The notes under the pieces were generated by a model. The model was not told where the DNA came from, did not search any database, and worked only from the letters and a program-made list of their open reading frames with translations. The translations under genes and the position numbers were made by a program. A DNA stretch of 64,000 nt from an uncultured Lachnospiraceae bacterium (lineage in GTDB: Bacteria > Bacillota > Clostridia > Lachnospirales > Lachnospiraceae), in NCBI GenBank assembly GCA_947630025.1, contig CANRFZ010000006.1, positions 1 to 64,000 of the forward strand, given 5' to 3'. Shown piece after piece: positions 29,413-38,284 of this stretch (its first letter is position 1; each line of letters begins with the position of its first letter).

Positions 29413-29985
29413 TTGAAATCGCCCATCATTAAAAAAGGAAATTACGGATATATCAGGAATCATAAGGCGGTGACGGCGGTGCGGACGGCGCTCTACTTTG
29501 CGGTCAGCATCGGGTTGTATGTGGCGGGATATGTCACCACAGGCACCAACCGAAACCTGCTGACCGTCGTGGCGGTGCTGGGCTGCCTGCCCGCCTGCAA
29601 GAGCATGGTGAACTTTATCCTTTTTCTCAGGGCCTCCGGCTGCAGTGAGGCACTGCACGAAAAGCTGGCCGCCTTCGACGGAACGCTGACCGCTTTTTAT
29701 GACCTTTACTTTACCTCTTATCAGAAGAATTATGCCGTCAGCCATATGGCGTTAAAGGGCGACGTCCTCTGCGGCATCACGGAAGATCCCAAATGCGCCT
29801 GCAATAGCGTCATAGAGCATCTGGAGCGGCTGCTGGCGCAGGAGGGGATCAAAAAGGTAAAGGTTCAGATGTTCTCTCAGGATCAAAAGTATATTGACCG
29901 ACTAAGTCAGTTAAAAGAAGCGGATGCGCCGCCTCATGAGAAAGAGGAGGACATCATCCGTATGCTGCATTCGGTATCGATTTAG
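29413..29985 (+). CDS. Unknown small membrane protein
   Basis: A 190-residue protein with two hydrophobic segments (ALYFAVSIGLYVAGYV near residue 30, LTVVAVLGCLPACKSMVNFI near residue 60) and a cytoplasmic-looking C-terminal domain of about 120 residues (DLYFTSYQKNYAVSHMALKG, then HLERLLAQEGIKKVKVQMF). I do not recognise the family. It begins at TTG 29413 with AAGGAG 6 bp upstream. It is co-directional with the pseudouridine synthase gene 24 bp downstream, which suggests co-expression but not a function. Confidence 0.7.
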   Translation: MKSPIIKKGNYGYIRNHKAVTAVRTALYFAVSIGLYVAGYVTTGTNRNLLTVVAVLGCLPACKSMVNFILFLRASGCSEALHEKLAAFDGTLTAFYDLYFTSYQKNYAVSHMALKGDVLCGITEDPKCACNSVIEHLERLLAQEGIKKVKVQMFSQDQKYIDRLSQLKEADAPPHEKEEDIIRMLHSVSI

Positions 29986-30009
29986 GCCGCCGGGCCGGGA
30001 AAGGGAATC

Positions 30010-31116
30010 ATGTATCAGACGACGATCACGGATAAGGACGAGGGACAGCGGTTTGACAAATATCTGCACAGAATCCTGCCCAACGCCGATAACGGATTTC
30101 TCTACAAGATGCTGCGCAAAAAGAATATCATGCTCAACGACAAAAAAGCCGGCGGCGGCGAGCGGCTGGCCTGCGGCGATGTGGTGGCGATCTATTTTTC
30201 CGACGAGACGCTGGAGAAATTCACCGGGAAGCGGTTCGGGCATGACGAAAAGACGGACGGCAGTAGAGGCGGTCGTCAGGCTGCCGGACAGAACGGCGGT
30301 GCGGCAGACACACGGAACGCGGCCAGACGGGTGATCGTGCGCGATCTGCGGCGCGATTATGTGGCGGTCTACGAGCAGATCAAGGGCGTGGAAATCCTGT
30401 ATGAAAATGAACACCTTATGCTGGTTGACAAACCCGCAGGCGTCCTCTCCCAGAAGGCGTCGCCGTCGGATCTCTCCCTGAACGAGTGGCTGCGGGGCTA
30501 TCTGCTCGCCACCAATGCTGTCACCTATGAAGATATCGCCTATTATAAACCCTCCGTGTGCAACCGGCTCGACCGCAATACCAGCGGTATCGTCCTGTGC
30601 GCCAAGACGCTGAAGGGCGCGAGGCTTCTGGGCGAGTTGTTAAAAAACAGAACCCTTCACAAATACTATCTGCTATATGTCAAGGGAATCGTCGATAAAG
30701 AGCAGCAGATCGAAGGGTATCTGATCAAAGACGAGGCGCGCAATAGGGTGCGCATATCCGCCGAGCCGCCGGTTTCCGCAGGGCCGGAAGAAGTCAGGGC
30801 GGCCTATATTAAGACCGGTTATCAGCCGCTTAAGGCAGAGCGGGATAAGACGTTATTGGAGGCAGAGCTTTTTACCGGCAGAACGCACCAGATCCGGGCG
30901 CATCTGCAGAGTATCGGCCATCCCGTGCTGGGCGATCCCAAGTACGGCGATCCGGAATGGAATGAGATCTACCGCAGAAAATATCATGTGCAGGCGCAGC
31001 TTCTCCACGCCTCTAGGATTACGTTTCCGGCGCTGGCGGACGATTTCGGTGATATAAGCGGGCGGACGTTTACGGCTCCCATGCCGAAACTGTTCCGTCT
31101 GGTGGGGGAGGAATAG
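30010..31116 (+). CDS. RluA-family pseudouridine synthase with S4 domain
   Basis: Isomerises uridine to pseudouridine in rRNA or tRNA. An N-terminal S4 RNA-binding domain (RFDKYLHRILPNADNGFLYK, then NIMLNDKKAGGGERLACGD) is followed by the catalytic domain with the aspartate in NRLDRNTSG, and later GRTHQIRAHLQSIGHPVLGD. The 368-residue length and the NRLDRNTSG variant suit the RluC-like branch of Clostridia; the exact target position is unknown. A polar linker of about 40 residues separates the domains. recU follows after 4 bp. Confidence 0.88.
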   Translation: MYQTTITDKDEGQRFDKYLHRILPNADNGFLYKMLRKKNIMLNDKKAGGGERLACGDVVAIYFSDETLEKFTGKRFGHDEKTDGSRGGRQAAGQNGGAADTRNAARRVIVRDLRRDYVAVYEQIKGVEILYENEHLMLVDKPAGVLSQKASPSDLSLNEWLRGYLLATNAVTYEDIAYYKPSVCNRLDRNTSGIVLCAKTLKGARLLGELLKNRTLHKYYLLYVKGIVDKEQQIEGYLIKDEARNRVRISAEPPVSAGPEEVRAAYIKTGYQPLKAERDKTLLEAELFTGRTHQIRAHLQSIGHPVLGDPKYGDPEWNEIYRRKYHVQAQLLHASRITFPALADDFGDISGRTFTAPMPKLFRLVGEE

Positions 31117-31120
31117 GTTT

Positions 31121-31657
31121 ATGGCGACTTGGAATTCTCGCGGGCTGCGCGGTTCCACGCTGGAGGATCTGATCAACAGAACCAACGAAAAATATCTGGA
31201 AAACGGCCTCGCGCTGATCCAGAAAATACCGACGCCGATCACGCCGATCAATATCGACAAGGAAAGCCGGCACATTACGCTGGCCTATTTCGACCAGAAA
31301 AGTACGGTGGACTATATCGGCGTGGTGCAGGGCATTCCGGTCTGCTTCGACGCCAAGGAGTGCGCCGTGGACACGTTCAGCCTTCAGAATATCCATGAAC
31401 ATCAGGTGGAGTTTATGAGGCAGTTTGAACTGCAGCGGGGCGTCGCCTTTTTCCTGATCTATTACTCCCACAAGGACATTTTCTATTATCTGCCCTACGA
31501 AATGCTGCGGTTCTTCTGGGACAGGGCCAAAGAGGGCGGCCGCAAGAGCTTCCGCTACGAGGAACTGAACCCGGCCTATATTCTGCCGAAAAAGCATGGG
31601 ATTCTGGTGCCTTATCTGGATATGCTGCAGCAGGACTTAAACGACCGGACGGATTGA
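31121..31657 (+). CDS. recU: Holliday junction resolvase RecU
   Basis: Cuts four-way DNA junctions in recombination and chromosome segregation of Gram-positive bacteria. Family strings are NSRGLRGSTLEDLINRTN, KIPTPITPIN, KSTVDYIGVVQG, the catalytic FDAKECAVDTF (D...ExK-type nuclease core) and NIHEHQVEF. The 178-residue length lacks much of the N-terminal arm of Bacillus RecU. It is usually beside pbp genes in Bacilli; here it follows a pseudouridine synthase gene. A new promoter begins 115 bp downstream. Confidence 0.9.
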   Translation: MATWNSRGLRGSTLEDLINRTNEKYLENGLALIQKIPTPITPINIDKESRHITLAYFDQKSTVDYIGVVQGIPVCFDAKECAVDTFSLQNIHEHQVEFMRQFELQRGVAFFLIYYSHKDIFYYLPYEMLRFFWDRAKEGGRKSFRYEELNPAYILPKKHGILVPYLDMLQQDLNDRTD

Positions 31658-31772
31658 CGTAAGAGGCAGAACTGCCGAGCGCCTGCAAGCCAGCGAAAGC
31701 CTGAGAAAAAGAAGAAGCCGTACAAAGGAAAGTGGAAAGAAAAGGAAAGTCTCGGGAAAAAAGAAAAGAAAG

Positions 31773-31801
31773 TTGACAGGACGGAAAGAATAGGATATAG
31801 T
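31773..31801 (+). promoter_or_regulatory. Promoter of the histidine operon
   Basis: Perfect TTGACA at 31773-31778 and TATAGT at 31796-31801 with a 17-bp spacer, 227 bp before the hisZ start, leaving a leader of about 220 nt. The remainder of the 371-bp gap after recU holds the hairpin and tandem repeat listed next. Confidence 0.8.
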
Positions 31802-31821
31802 GTAAATGTTTCAGCATATTA

Positions 31822-31864
31822 GCATGGCAGCGAATTAACACTTTAATTTGCAAAAGCGCCATGC
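31822..31864 (+). promoter_or_regulatory. Structured leader hairpin upstream of hisZ
   Basis: GCATGGC (31822-31828) pairs with GCCATGC (31858-31864), and nested inside GCGAATTA (31830-31837) pairs with TAATTTGC (31844-31851) using one G-U. The stem lies about 20 nt into the predicted transcript. I searched for the T-box AGGGTGG...ACC signature in the leader and did not find it. Confidence 0.5.
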
Positions 31865-31891
31865 GTAAACCAGTGCATCAATCAATATTAA

Positions 31892-31937
31892 AATCAATAC
31901 AAGAAATCAATACAAGAAATCAATACAAGAAATCAAT
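31892..31937 (+). repeat. 13-bp tandem repeat in the his leader
   Basis: AATCAATACAAGA is repeated exactly three times (31892-31930) and then a partial AATCAAT follows. The array lies in the transcribed leader between the hairpin and hisZ. Confidence 0.85.
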
Positions 31938-32028
31938 GGCAGGCACTTATCGTCATCCATGACAGACATTTACAGTTATAATATTATTTATAAAAGAACA
32001 GAAACCTACAGAATAAGGGAGTCAATCT

Positions 32029-33156
32029 ATGAGCACAAAACTGGTACATACGCCGGAGGGAGTCCGGGATATCTACGGCGACGAAAAGGCGAAAAAGACC
32101 GTTGTGGAGCAGCTTCTTCACGACAGAATCGCGTCCTACGGCTACCGTGACATCCAGACGCCGACCTTTGAATTTTTTGACGTTTTTTCTAAGGAAGTAG
32201 GCACTACGCCGTCCAAGGAACTCTACAAATTCTTTGACAAAGAGGGAAACACGCTGGTGCTGAGGCCGGATTTTACGCCGTCCATCGCTCGCTGCGCGGC
32301 CAAATATTATATGGATGAGGACGTTCCGATCCGGTTCTGTTATCAGGGCAACACCTTCACCAACACTTCCGAGCTGCAGGGTAAGCTGAAAGAGGTCACG
32401 CAGATGGGCGCCGAGCTGATCGGCGACGATTCCGTGCAGGCGGACGCCGAGATGATCGCCATGACGATAGAGGCGTTGTGCCACGCGGGGCTGGCGGACT
32501 TCCAGATCAGCATAGGAAATCTGGCTTATTTCAAAGGCATCTGCGCGGAGGCGGGGCTGGACGAGGACACGGAACTTAAGCTGCGCAGTTATATCTCCGG
32601 CAAAAACGGTTTCGGCGCGGAGGAACTGCTGACGGACGCGGGTGTTTCCCGAGAGAACCGCGAGCTTCTGCTGAAAGTCAGCGAACTGTCCGGCACGGCG
32701 GCCATCCTGAAAGACGCCCGGGCAGCCGTGTCCAACGGACGCTCGAAGAAGGCGGTAGACCGTCTGGAAAAAGTCTACGAAGCGTTGTGCGCGTACGGTG
32801 TGGAAAAATATGTTTCGTTTGATTTGGGAATGCTGAGCAAATATAATTACTATACAGGCATCATTTTCAAGGGATATACCTATGGCGTCGGCGACGCCAT
32901 CGTCAAGGGCGGCAGATATGACAATCTGCTGAAACAGTTTGGCAAGGATGCCCCGGCGATCGGCTTTATGATCGTTGTGGACGATCTGCTGGCGGCGATG
33001 GGGCGGCAGCGCTTGGAAATCCCCTATGATGAAACGGTCGTAAAGCTCTATTACACAGAAAAAGATTTCGACGAGATGCTGAAAGAAGCCAGGCAGCTTC
33101 GGGCGGCGGGCAAGCGGGCGGAGCTGCTTCCCAAGCGGACAGAACGGAAAGAGTAA
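32029..33156 (+). CDS. hisZ: ATP phosphoribosyltransferase regulatory subunit
   Basis: A histidyl-tRNA-synthetase-like protein that lacks aminoacylation activity and is required by the short HisG for catalysis and histidine feedback. The class II synthetase fold shows in VLRPDFTPSIARC, in IRFCYQGNTFT and in FDLGMLSKYNYYTGIIFKGY. The 375-residue length and the absence of an anticodon-binding domain separate it from HisS. It is the first gene of the his operon, which fits HisZ pairing with the short hisG 172 bp downstream. Confidence 0.92.
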   Translation: MSTKLVHTPEGVRDIYGDEKAKKTVVEQLLHDRIASYGYRDIQTPTFEFFDVFSKEVGTTPSKELYKFFDKEGNTLVLRPDFTPSIARCAAKYYMDEDVPIRFCYQGNTFTNTSELQGKLKEVTQMGAELIGDDSVQADAEMIAMTIEALCHAGLADFQISIGNLAYFKGICAEAGLDEDTELKLRSYISGKNGFGAEELLTDAGVSRENRELLLKVSELSGTAAILKDARAAVSNGRSKKAVDRLEKVYEALCAYGVEKYVSFDLGMLSKYNYYTGIIFKGYTYGVGDAIVKGGRYDNLLKQFGKDAPAIGFMIVVDDLLAAMGRQRLEIPYDETVVKLYYTEKDFDEMLKEARQLRAAGKRAELLPKRTERKE

Positions 33157-33169
33157 GACGGATGGAGAT

Positions 33170-33322
33170 GCAAGCGCTCCAGAATGAGGATAGTGTGAAA
33201 AATCACACTGATGTGCTGATTTTTCACACGGGAATTTGTGCCGGAGCGTCACAAATTCCCATGATGGCAGACGCGAATTTGAGATTCGCGTCGCCCTGTC
33301 GCGCAAGCGCTCCAGAATGAGG
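33170..33322 (+). repeat. Composite repeat element: three perfect hairpins between 20-bp direct repeats
   Basis: The 20-bp sequence GCAAGCGCTCCAGAATGAGG occurs at 33170-33189 and 33303-33322. Between them lie three perfect stems: 13 bp (33193-33205 with 33217-33229, extendable by CAC/GTG), 11 bp (33230-33240 with 33250-33260) and 9 bp (33270-33278 with 33284-33292). The second direct repeat ends in the GAGG that serves as ribosome binding site of hisG. A related sequence recurs at 55428-55469. Confidence 0.8.
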
Positions 33323-33328
33323 TTAAAG

Positions 33329-33973
33329 ATGAGTGAGAACAGATATTTGACATTTGCACTGGGAAAAGGGCGGCTGGCCAGTAAGACGATGGAGCTATTT
33401 GAAAAGATCGGCATCACCTGTGAGGAGATGAAAGACAAGGACTCCCGCAGGCTGATCTTTGTCAACGAAGAACTGAAACTGAAATTTTTCCTTGCAAAAG
33501 GGCCGGATGTGCCGACGTACGTGGAGTACGGCGCGGCGGATATCGGCGTGGTCGGCAAGGACACGATTCTGGAGGAAAACCGCCGTGTCTATGAAGTGCT
33601 CGACTTAGGCTACGGCAAGTGCAGGATGTGCGTCTGCGGGCCAAAGAGCGCGGAGGAACTGTTAAAGCACCACGAGATGATACGGGTGGCCAGCAAATAT
33701 CCTAGGATCGCCAAAGACTATTTTTACAACAAAAAGCACCAGACCGTAGACATTATCAAGCTGAACGGCTCCGTGGAGCTGGCGCCCATCGTGCAGCTTG
33801 CGGACGTGATCGTGGATATCGTGGAGACGGGCTCCACCCTGCGGGAGAACGGGCTGGAGGTGCTGGAGGAGATCTGTCCGCTATCGGCGCGCATGATCGT
33901 CAATCAGGTCAGTATGCAGATGGAACCGGAGCGGATCAAGCGGCTCATTACAAAGTTAAAGGAGAATCTGTAA
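33329..33973 (+). CDS. hisG: ATP phosphoribosyltransferase catalytic subunit, short form
   Basis: First enzyme of histidine synthesis; joins ATP and PRPP. At 214 residues it is the short HisG, without the C-terminal regulatory domain, and depends on HisZ. Visible motifs are FALGKGRLASKTMELFEKIG at the N-terminus, YGAADIGVVGKD, and the PRPP-binding DIVETGSTLRENGL. I start at ATG 33329 with GAGG 6 bp upstream; the earlier in-frame codon would translate the repeat element. Confidence 0.94.
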   Translation: MSENRYLTFALGKGRLASKTMELFEKIGITCEEMKDKDSRRLIFVNEELKLKFFLAKGPDVPTYVEYGAADIGVVGKDTILEENRRVYEVLDLGYGKCRMCVCGPKSAEELLKHHEMIRVASKYPRIAKDYFYNKKHQTVDIIKLNGSVELAPIVQLADVIVDIVETGSTLRENGLEVLEEICPLSARMIVNQVSMQMEPERIKRLITKLKENL

Positions 33974-34058
33974 AGCCTGTGAACCGGAGAGAACTGTACG
34001 CACCATGAGAAAAGAAGTCGCAGAGCGGGGCTTAAAGAAAATAAAAACGGAGGAATTT

Positions 34059-34886
34059 ATGGAAAATATGGAAAATAACGAAACTACGACAATGCAAAAT
34101 CGGACGGTACAGGAGGAACATCCGCGGAAGAAGCAGGGCGGCATCGGCGAGTGGAAAGGCATCGTGATTGCGCTGATTGCCGGAATCTGCGCTATTCTCT
34201 GCGTGCTGATCCTATCCGGCCGCTTAGTGGAATACAAGCAGTCGGTGGGCGGCGGCCTTACGGCTACCGGCTCCGCGAGCTGCGATTTTGAATCGGATCT
34301 GATCGTATGGCGCGGCAGCTACACCGCCTTTGACGTGACGGCGCAGGCGGCTTACAAGAAGCTGGCACAGGATAGCGAATCGGTCAGGAAATATCTCTTG
34401 GACAACGGCGTGACGGAGGAGGAGATGACTTTCGGCTCCGTCAGCATTTCCCCGAGATGGCACACGGAATATAACGACGGCGGCTATGAGATCAACAGCT
34501 ATGTGGAGGGGTACGATCTGTATCAGCAGATCACCATCACATCCGGCGATGTGGACAAGGTGGACGCCATATCCCGCGACGTCACGCAGCTCATTGAATC
34601 CAACGTGGAGTTTACTTCCTACGAACCGGAGTATTTCTATACCAAACTGGATGAGCTGAAGCTGCAGCTCGTGGACGAAGCCACACAGAACGCCAAGCAG
34701 CGGATCGATATCATGGCGGAGGGAACGGGCGCGACACTGGGCGAGCTGCTGAATGCCAATCTGGGCGTCTTCCAGATCACGGCGCAGAACACCAGCTCCG
34801 AGTACAGTTATGGCGGCGCGTTCGATACCAGTTCCCGTTTTAAAACCGCGTCCATCACCGTAAAGCTGAATTACGGCGTGAAGTGA
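34059..34886 (+). CDS. SIMPL-domain (DUF541) membrane-anchored protein
   Basis: A 275-residue protein with a short cytoplasmic start, one membrane segment (IVIALIAGICAILCVLIL) and an extracytoplasmic SIMPL domain (TATGSASCDFESDLIVWRG, then YDLYQQITITSGDVDKVDAI and QRIDIMAEGTGATLGELLN). The molecular function of SIMPL proteins is unclear. The start at 34059 has CGGAGGA 4 bp upstream and is preferred over an in-frame ATG at 34005. It sits between hisG and hisD, co-directional with both, with no known link to histidine synthesis. Confidence 0.82.
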   Translation: MENMENNETTTMQNRTVQEEHPRKKQGGIGEWKGIVIALIAGICAILCVLILSGRLVEYKQSVGGGLTATGSASCDFESDLIVWRGSYTAFDVTAQAAYKKLAQDSESVRKYLLDNGVTEEEMTFGSVSISPRWHTEYNDGGYEINSYVEGYDLYQQITITSGDVDKVDAISRDVTQLIESNVEFTSYEPEYFYTKLDELKLQLVDEATQNAKQRIDIMAEGTGATLGELLNANLGVFQITAQNTSSEYSYGGAFDTSSRFKTASITVKLNYGVK

Positions 34887-34970
34887 CGCGCGGGAACTGG
34901 CAGGCGCACAGGCACGTATGCAGGCACGCGGAGGCGGCACAGACTAACCGGACAGGAGAGGACAACATCG

Positions 34971-36263
34971 ATGAAAACGGTACGGCTCAACGAACAGAGT
35001 AAGGCGGATCTGCTGAAAGATTTGTTAAAGCGGAGTCCCAACAATTATACGCAGTATGAAGATACGGTGGCGCAGATCGTGGCGGACGTCAGACGAAGCG
35101 GCGACGGCGCGGTGTTCGACTACACGAGAAAATTTGATAAATGGAACGTTACGGCGGATACGGTGCGCGTCACCGAGGAGGAGATCGACCGGGCGTTTGC
35201 GGCGGCGGACAAAGATTTCGTGGAGGTTCTGAGGAGGGCCGCCGCCAATATCGAGGATTTCCACCGCAGGCAGCTTCGCAATAGCTGGATCGAGACGAGA
35301 GACGACGGCTCCATTCTGGGGCAGCGCATCCTGCCGATCGAGGTTTCCGGCGTCTATGTGCCCGGCGGCAAAGCGGCCTATCCCAGCAGCCTGCTGATGA
35401 ATGTGATCCCCGCAAAGGTGGCGGGCGTCGGCAAGGTGATTGCGGCGACGCCGGCGGGTGCGGACGGAACGGTCAATGAAGGTACGCTCGTTGCGGCGCG
35501 GATCGCCGGTGTGGACGAGATCTACAAGGTGGGCGGCGCACAGGCGATCGCGGCGATGGCTTTCGGCACGGAGAGCATTCCGCGGGTGGATAAGATCACG
35601 GGGCCCGGCAATATTTTTGTGGCTCTTGCCAAGAAAGCCTGCTTCGGCTATGTCAGCATCGATTCCATCGCAGGCCCCAGCGAGATTCTGGTGATCGCCG
35701 ACGAGACGGCGAATCCGCGCTATGTGGCAGCGGATCTGTTGTCGCAGGCGGAGCATGACGAGCTCGCCAGCGCGATTCTGATCACCACAGATCCGGGGCT
35801 GGCCGCGGAAGTGGAGCGGCAGATCGACGGATTCCTCACAGAGCTCTCCCGCGCGGACATTATCCGCAAATCGCTGGAGCAGTACGGCTACATCCTGCTG
35901 GCGGATTCTCTGGACGACGCGGTGGAGGCGGCCAATGCCATCGCCTCGGAGCACTTGGAAATCCTGACGAAAGATCCCTACGCGGTGATGACCAAAATCC
36001 GCAACGCCGGCGCGATCTTTCTCGGGGAATATTCCTCCGAGCCTTTGGGAGACTATTATGCGGGGCCCAACCACATTCTGCCGACCAACGGAACGGCGCG
36101 GTTTTTCTCACCGCTGAACGTGGACGACTTCATGAAGAAGACGAGCATTATTTCCTATTCACGGGAAGCCCTTGAGAAAGCCCATGAAGATATTGAACTC
36201 TTTGCAAGGCGGGAAGGCTTGACGGCGCACGCCAATTCCATTAAGGTTAGATTTGAGCGATAA
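34971..36263 (+). CDS. hisD: Histidinol dehydrogenase
   Basis: Zinc enzyme that oxidises histidinol to histidine in two NAD-dependent steps. Family strings are PIEVSGVYVPGGKAAYPSSL, KVGGAQAIAAMAFGT, GPGNIFVALAKK, GPSEILVIAD and the zinc-ligand stretch LLSQAEHDE, with the final GPNHILPTNGTARF. The 430-residue length is normal. It begins 84 bp after the SIMPL gene and is followed by hisB after 36 bp. Confidence 0.96.
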   Translation: MKTVRLNEQSKADLLKDLLKRSPNNYTQYEDTVAQIVADVRRSGDGAVFDYTRKFDKWNVTADTVRVTEEEIDRAFAAADKDFVEVLRRAAANIEDFHRRQLRNSWIETRDDGSILGQRILPIEVSGVYVPGGKAAYPSSLLMNVIPAKVAGVGKVIAATPAGADGTVNEGTLVAARIAGVDEIYKVGGAQAIAAMAFGTESIPRVDKITGPGNIFVALAKKACFGYVSIDSIAGPSEILVIADETANPRYVAADLLSQAEHDELASAILITTDPGLAAEVERQIDGFLTELSRADIIRKSLEQYGYILLADSLDDAVEAANAIASEHLEILTKDPYAVMTKIRNAGAIFLGEYSSEPLGDYYAGPNHILPTNGTARFFSPLNVDDFMKKTSIISYSREALEKAHEDIELFARREGLTAHANSIKVRFER

Positions 36264-36299
36264 GCGCATGAGGCATGAGACGAAAGGAGAGGCGGACTT

Positions 36300-36887
36300 A
36301 TGGAAAGGACATCCGAAATCGAACGGAAGACTAAGGAGACGGACATCCGTCTGCGCCTTGCGCTGGACGGCGCGGGCCAAAGCCGGATACAGACGGGCAT
36401 CGGTTTTTTGGATCATATGCTGGAAGGATTTGCCAAACACGGCTTTTTTGATTTGACTCTGACGGTCAACGGCGATCTGAACGTGGACGGACACCACACC
36501 GTCGAAGATGCCGGCATCGTGCTGGGAAATGCCATCCGGGAGGCGCTGGGCGACAAGGGCGGCATCCGGCGGTACGGTTCCTCGATCCTGCCGATGGACG
36601 ACGCGCTCTGCCTGTGCGCGGTGGATCTGTGCGGCAGGCCGTACTTTGCGTTTGACTGCACGTTTCCCGCCGAGAGAGTGGGCGGTCTGGAGACGGAGCT
36701 GGTGCGGGAGTTTTTCTATGCGGTCAGCTATAGCGCCGGCATGAACCTGCACCTGAAAATGCTGGACGGCGTGAACACGCACCACATGATCGAGGCGATG
36801 TTCAAGGCGTTTGGCAGGGCGCTGGACGAGGCGGTGTCCATAGACGCGCGGATAGACGGCGTGCTCAGCACCAAGGGCGCACTGTAG
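36300..36887 (+). CDS. hisB: Imidazoleglycerol-phosphate dehydratase
   Basis: Manganese enzyme that removes water from imidazoleglycerol phosphate. The duplicated metal-binding histidine motifs are visible as [50 protein letters not shown]. At 195 residues it is the monofunctional form without a histidinol-phosphatase domain. A good AAGGAGAGG precedes the ATG. The next gene, 29 bp downstream, is the HisF-like/HisI/HisE fusion. Confidence 0.95.
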   Translation: MERTSEIERKTKETDIRLRLALDGAGQSRIQTGIGFLDHMLEGFAKHGFFDLTLTVNGDLNVDGHHTVEDAGIVLGNAIREALGDKGGIRRYGSSILPMDDALCLCAVDLCGRPYFAFDCTFPAERVGGLETELVREFFYAVSYSAGMNLHLKMLDGVNTHHMIEAMFKAFGRALDEAVSIDARIDGVLSTKGAL

Positions 36888-36916
36888 ACAAAAGAAACGA
36901 CAGGAAGGCAGATACG

Positions 36917-38200
36917 ATGGCTTACAAAAAATTTATCCCCTGTATTTATCTGTATAAAGGCAACGCGGTAAAGAGCTTTGACGACAGGACGATTCTGGAC
37001 ACCAATCCCGCGGCGCTGGCCAAATTTTACGGCGACAACAATGCGGATGAGCTGATCGTCTATGATCTGTCCGAGGGCGATGCGGAGCACGAGGAGGCGC
37101 TGGACGTCATCAAGGCGATCTGCGGCGAGGCGGAGATCCCCGTGACCGGCGCGGGCAACGTAAAGCGGATGGAGGACATCAAGAAGCTGATCTACGCGGG
37201 CTGCCGGAAAGCGGCGTTAAACTACGGCAAGCCGGAAAATATCGCGATCACGGAGGAAGTCTCCAAGAAATTCGGCAGGGAGAGGATCGCCGCCTGCGTT
37301 TCCCATGCGGCGGAGATTACGGACAATATGCCGCTTCTGGAACAGTATGTGGACGCGGTGATTCTGGTGCGGGAGAAAGAGCTGAAAAGCGTTGCCTCGT
37401 CCTCCCAACTTCCGTTTATCGCATCCGTGCCGGAAGTGTCGTTGGATAAGATTCTGGAATTTCTCTCCAAAGACAATATCTGCGGCATCTCCGGCTATGC
37501 CATCAACGAGAACGCCAAGGAACTGTCGGCGATCAAGGCACTGTGCCAAAATAACGGCATAGAGGTGAATACCTTTGAAGCGGCGATTCCGTGGGAGGAG
37601 TTTAAGCTGAACTCCGACGGCCATGTGACCGTTGTGGTGCAGGACTATAAGACCGACGAAGTGCTGATGGTGGCTTATATGAACGAAGAAGCATACCGTA
37701 ATACGCTCAAAACCGGCAAAATGACCTATTACAGCAGGAGCAGGAAGGAACTCTGGGTAAAGGGTGAGACGAGCGGGCACTACCAGTATGTGAAATCCCT
37801 GACGGCAGACTGCGACAAGGACACGATTCTGGCCAAAGTGTCCCAGATCGGCGCGGCGTGCCACACCGGTTCCCACTCGTGCTTTTTCCGCACGATCATG
37901 TCCAAAGAGTACGACGAGGCCAATCCGTTAAAGGTGTTCGAGCAGGTCTTCGACGTCATCAAGGACAGAAAGGTGCACCCCAAGGAGGGTTCCTACACCA
38001 ACTATCTGTTTGACAAGGGCATTGACAAGATCCTGAAGAAGCTGGGCGAGGAGGCGACGGAGATCGTGATCGCCGCCAAGAATCCCAACGCCAACGAAGT
38101 CAAATACGAGATCTCCGATTTCCTCTATCACATGATGGTGCTGATGGCGGAGAAAAACATCACATGGGAGGAGATCACCGCGGAGCTGGCGCGGCGGTAG
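36917..38200 (+). CDS. hisIE: HisF-like/HisI/HisE fusion protein
   Basis: A 427-residue three-part protein. Residues ~1-215 resemble the HisF barrel ([19 protein letters not shown], then [18 protein letters not shown]), but the two catalytic aspartates of HisF are replaced: Tyr11 stands in PCIYLY where PCLD is expected, and Ser129 stands in AACVSH where AID is expected. Residues ~225-330 are a complete HisI cyclohydrolase domain with metal-site strings TADCDKDTI and CHTGSHSCF. Residues ~335-427 are a HisE pyrophosphohydrolase with [14 protein letters not shown] and [13 protein letters not shown]. HisI and HisE should be active; the barrel looks like a non-catalytic relative. Full hisF, hisH, hisA and hisC are not in the window. 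Confidence 0.92.
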   Translation: MAYKKFIPCIYLYKGNAVKSFDDRTILDTNPAALAKFYGDNNADELIVYDLSEGDAEHEEALDVIKAICGEAEIPVTGAGNVKRMEDIKKLIYAGCRKAALNYGKPENIAITEEVSKKFGRERIAACVSHAAEITDNMPLLEQYVDAVILVREKELKSVASSSQLPFIASVPEVSLDKILEFLSKDNICGISGYAINENAKELSAIKALCQNNGIEVNTFEAAIPWEEFKLNSDGHVTVVVQDYKTDEVLMVAYMNEEAYRNTLKTGKMTYYSRSRKELWVKGETSGHYQYVKSLTADCDKDTILAKVSQIGAACHTGSHSCFFRTIMSKEYDEANPLKVFEQVFDVIKDRKVHPKEGSYTNYLFDKGIDKILKKLGEEATEIVIAAKNPNANEVKYEISDFLYHMMVLMAEKNITWEEITAELARR

Positions 38201-38284
38201 GGCCGGGTGCGCTCCGTGCACTTCTATTTTCTGCGTGCCGTTCATACAATAAACCAACAGAACGAGAGACGGTATAGCAGGCAC

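Noticed and set aside
31892-31937. CRISPR array
   Set aside because: The 13-bp repeats are contiguous with no spacers and no cas genes are present. The same applies to the 23-bp units at 50864-50930.
31802-32028. T-box riboswitch upstream of hisZ
   Set aside because: The conserved AGGGTGG...ACCGCG antiterminator signature and a terminator before the gene were not found.
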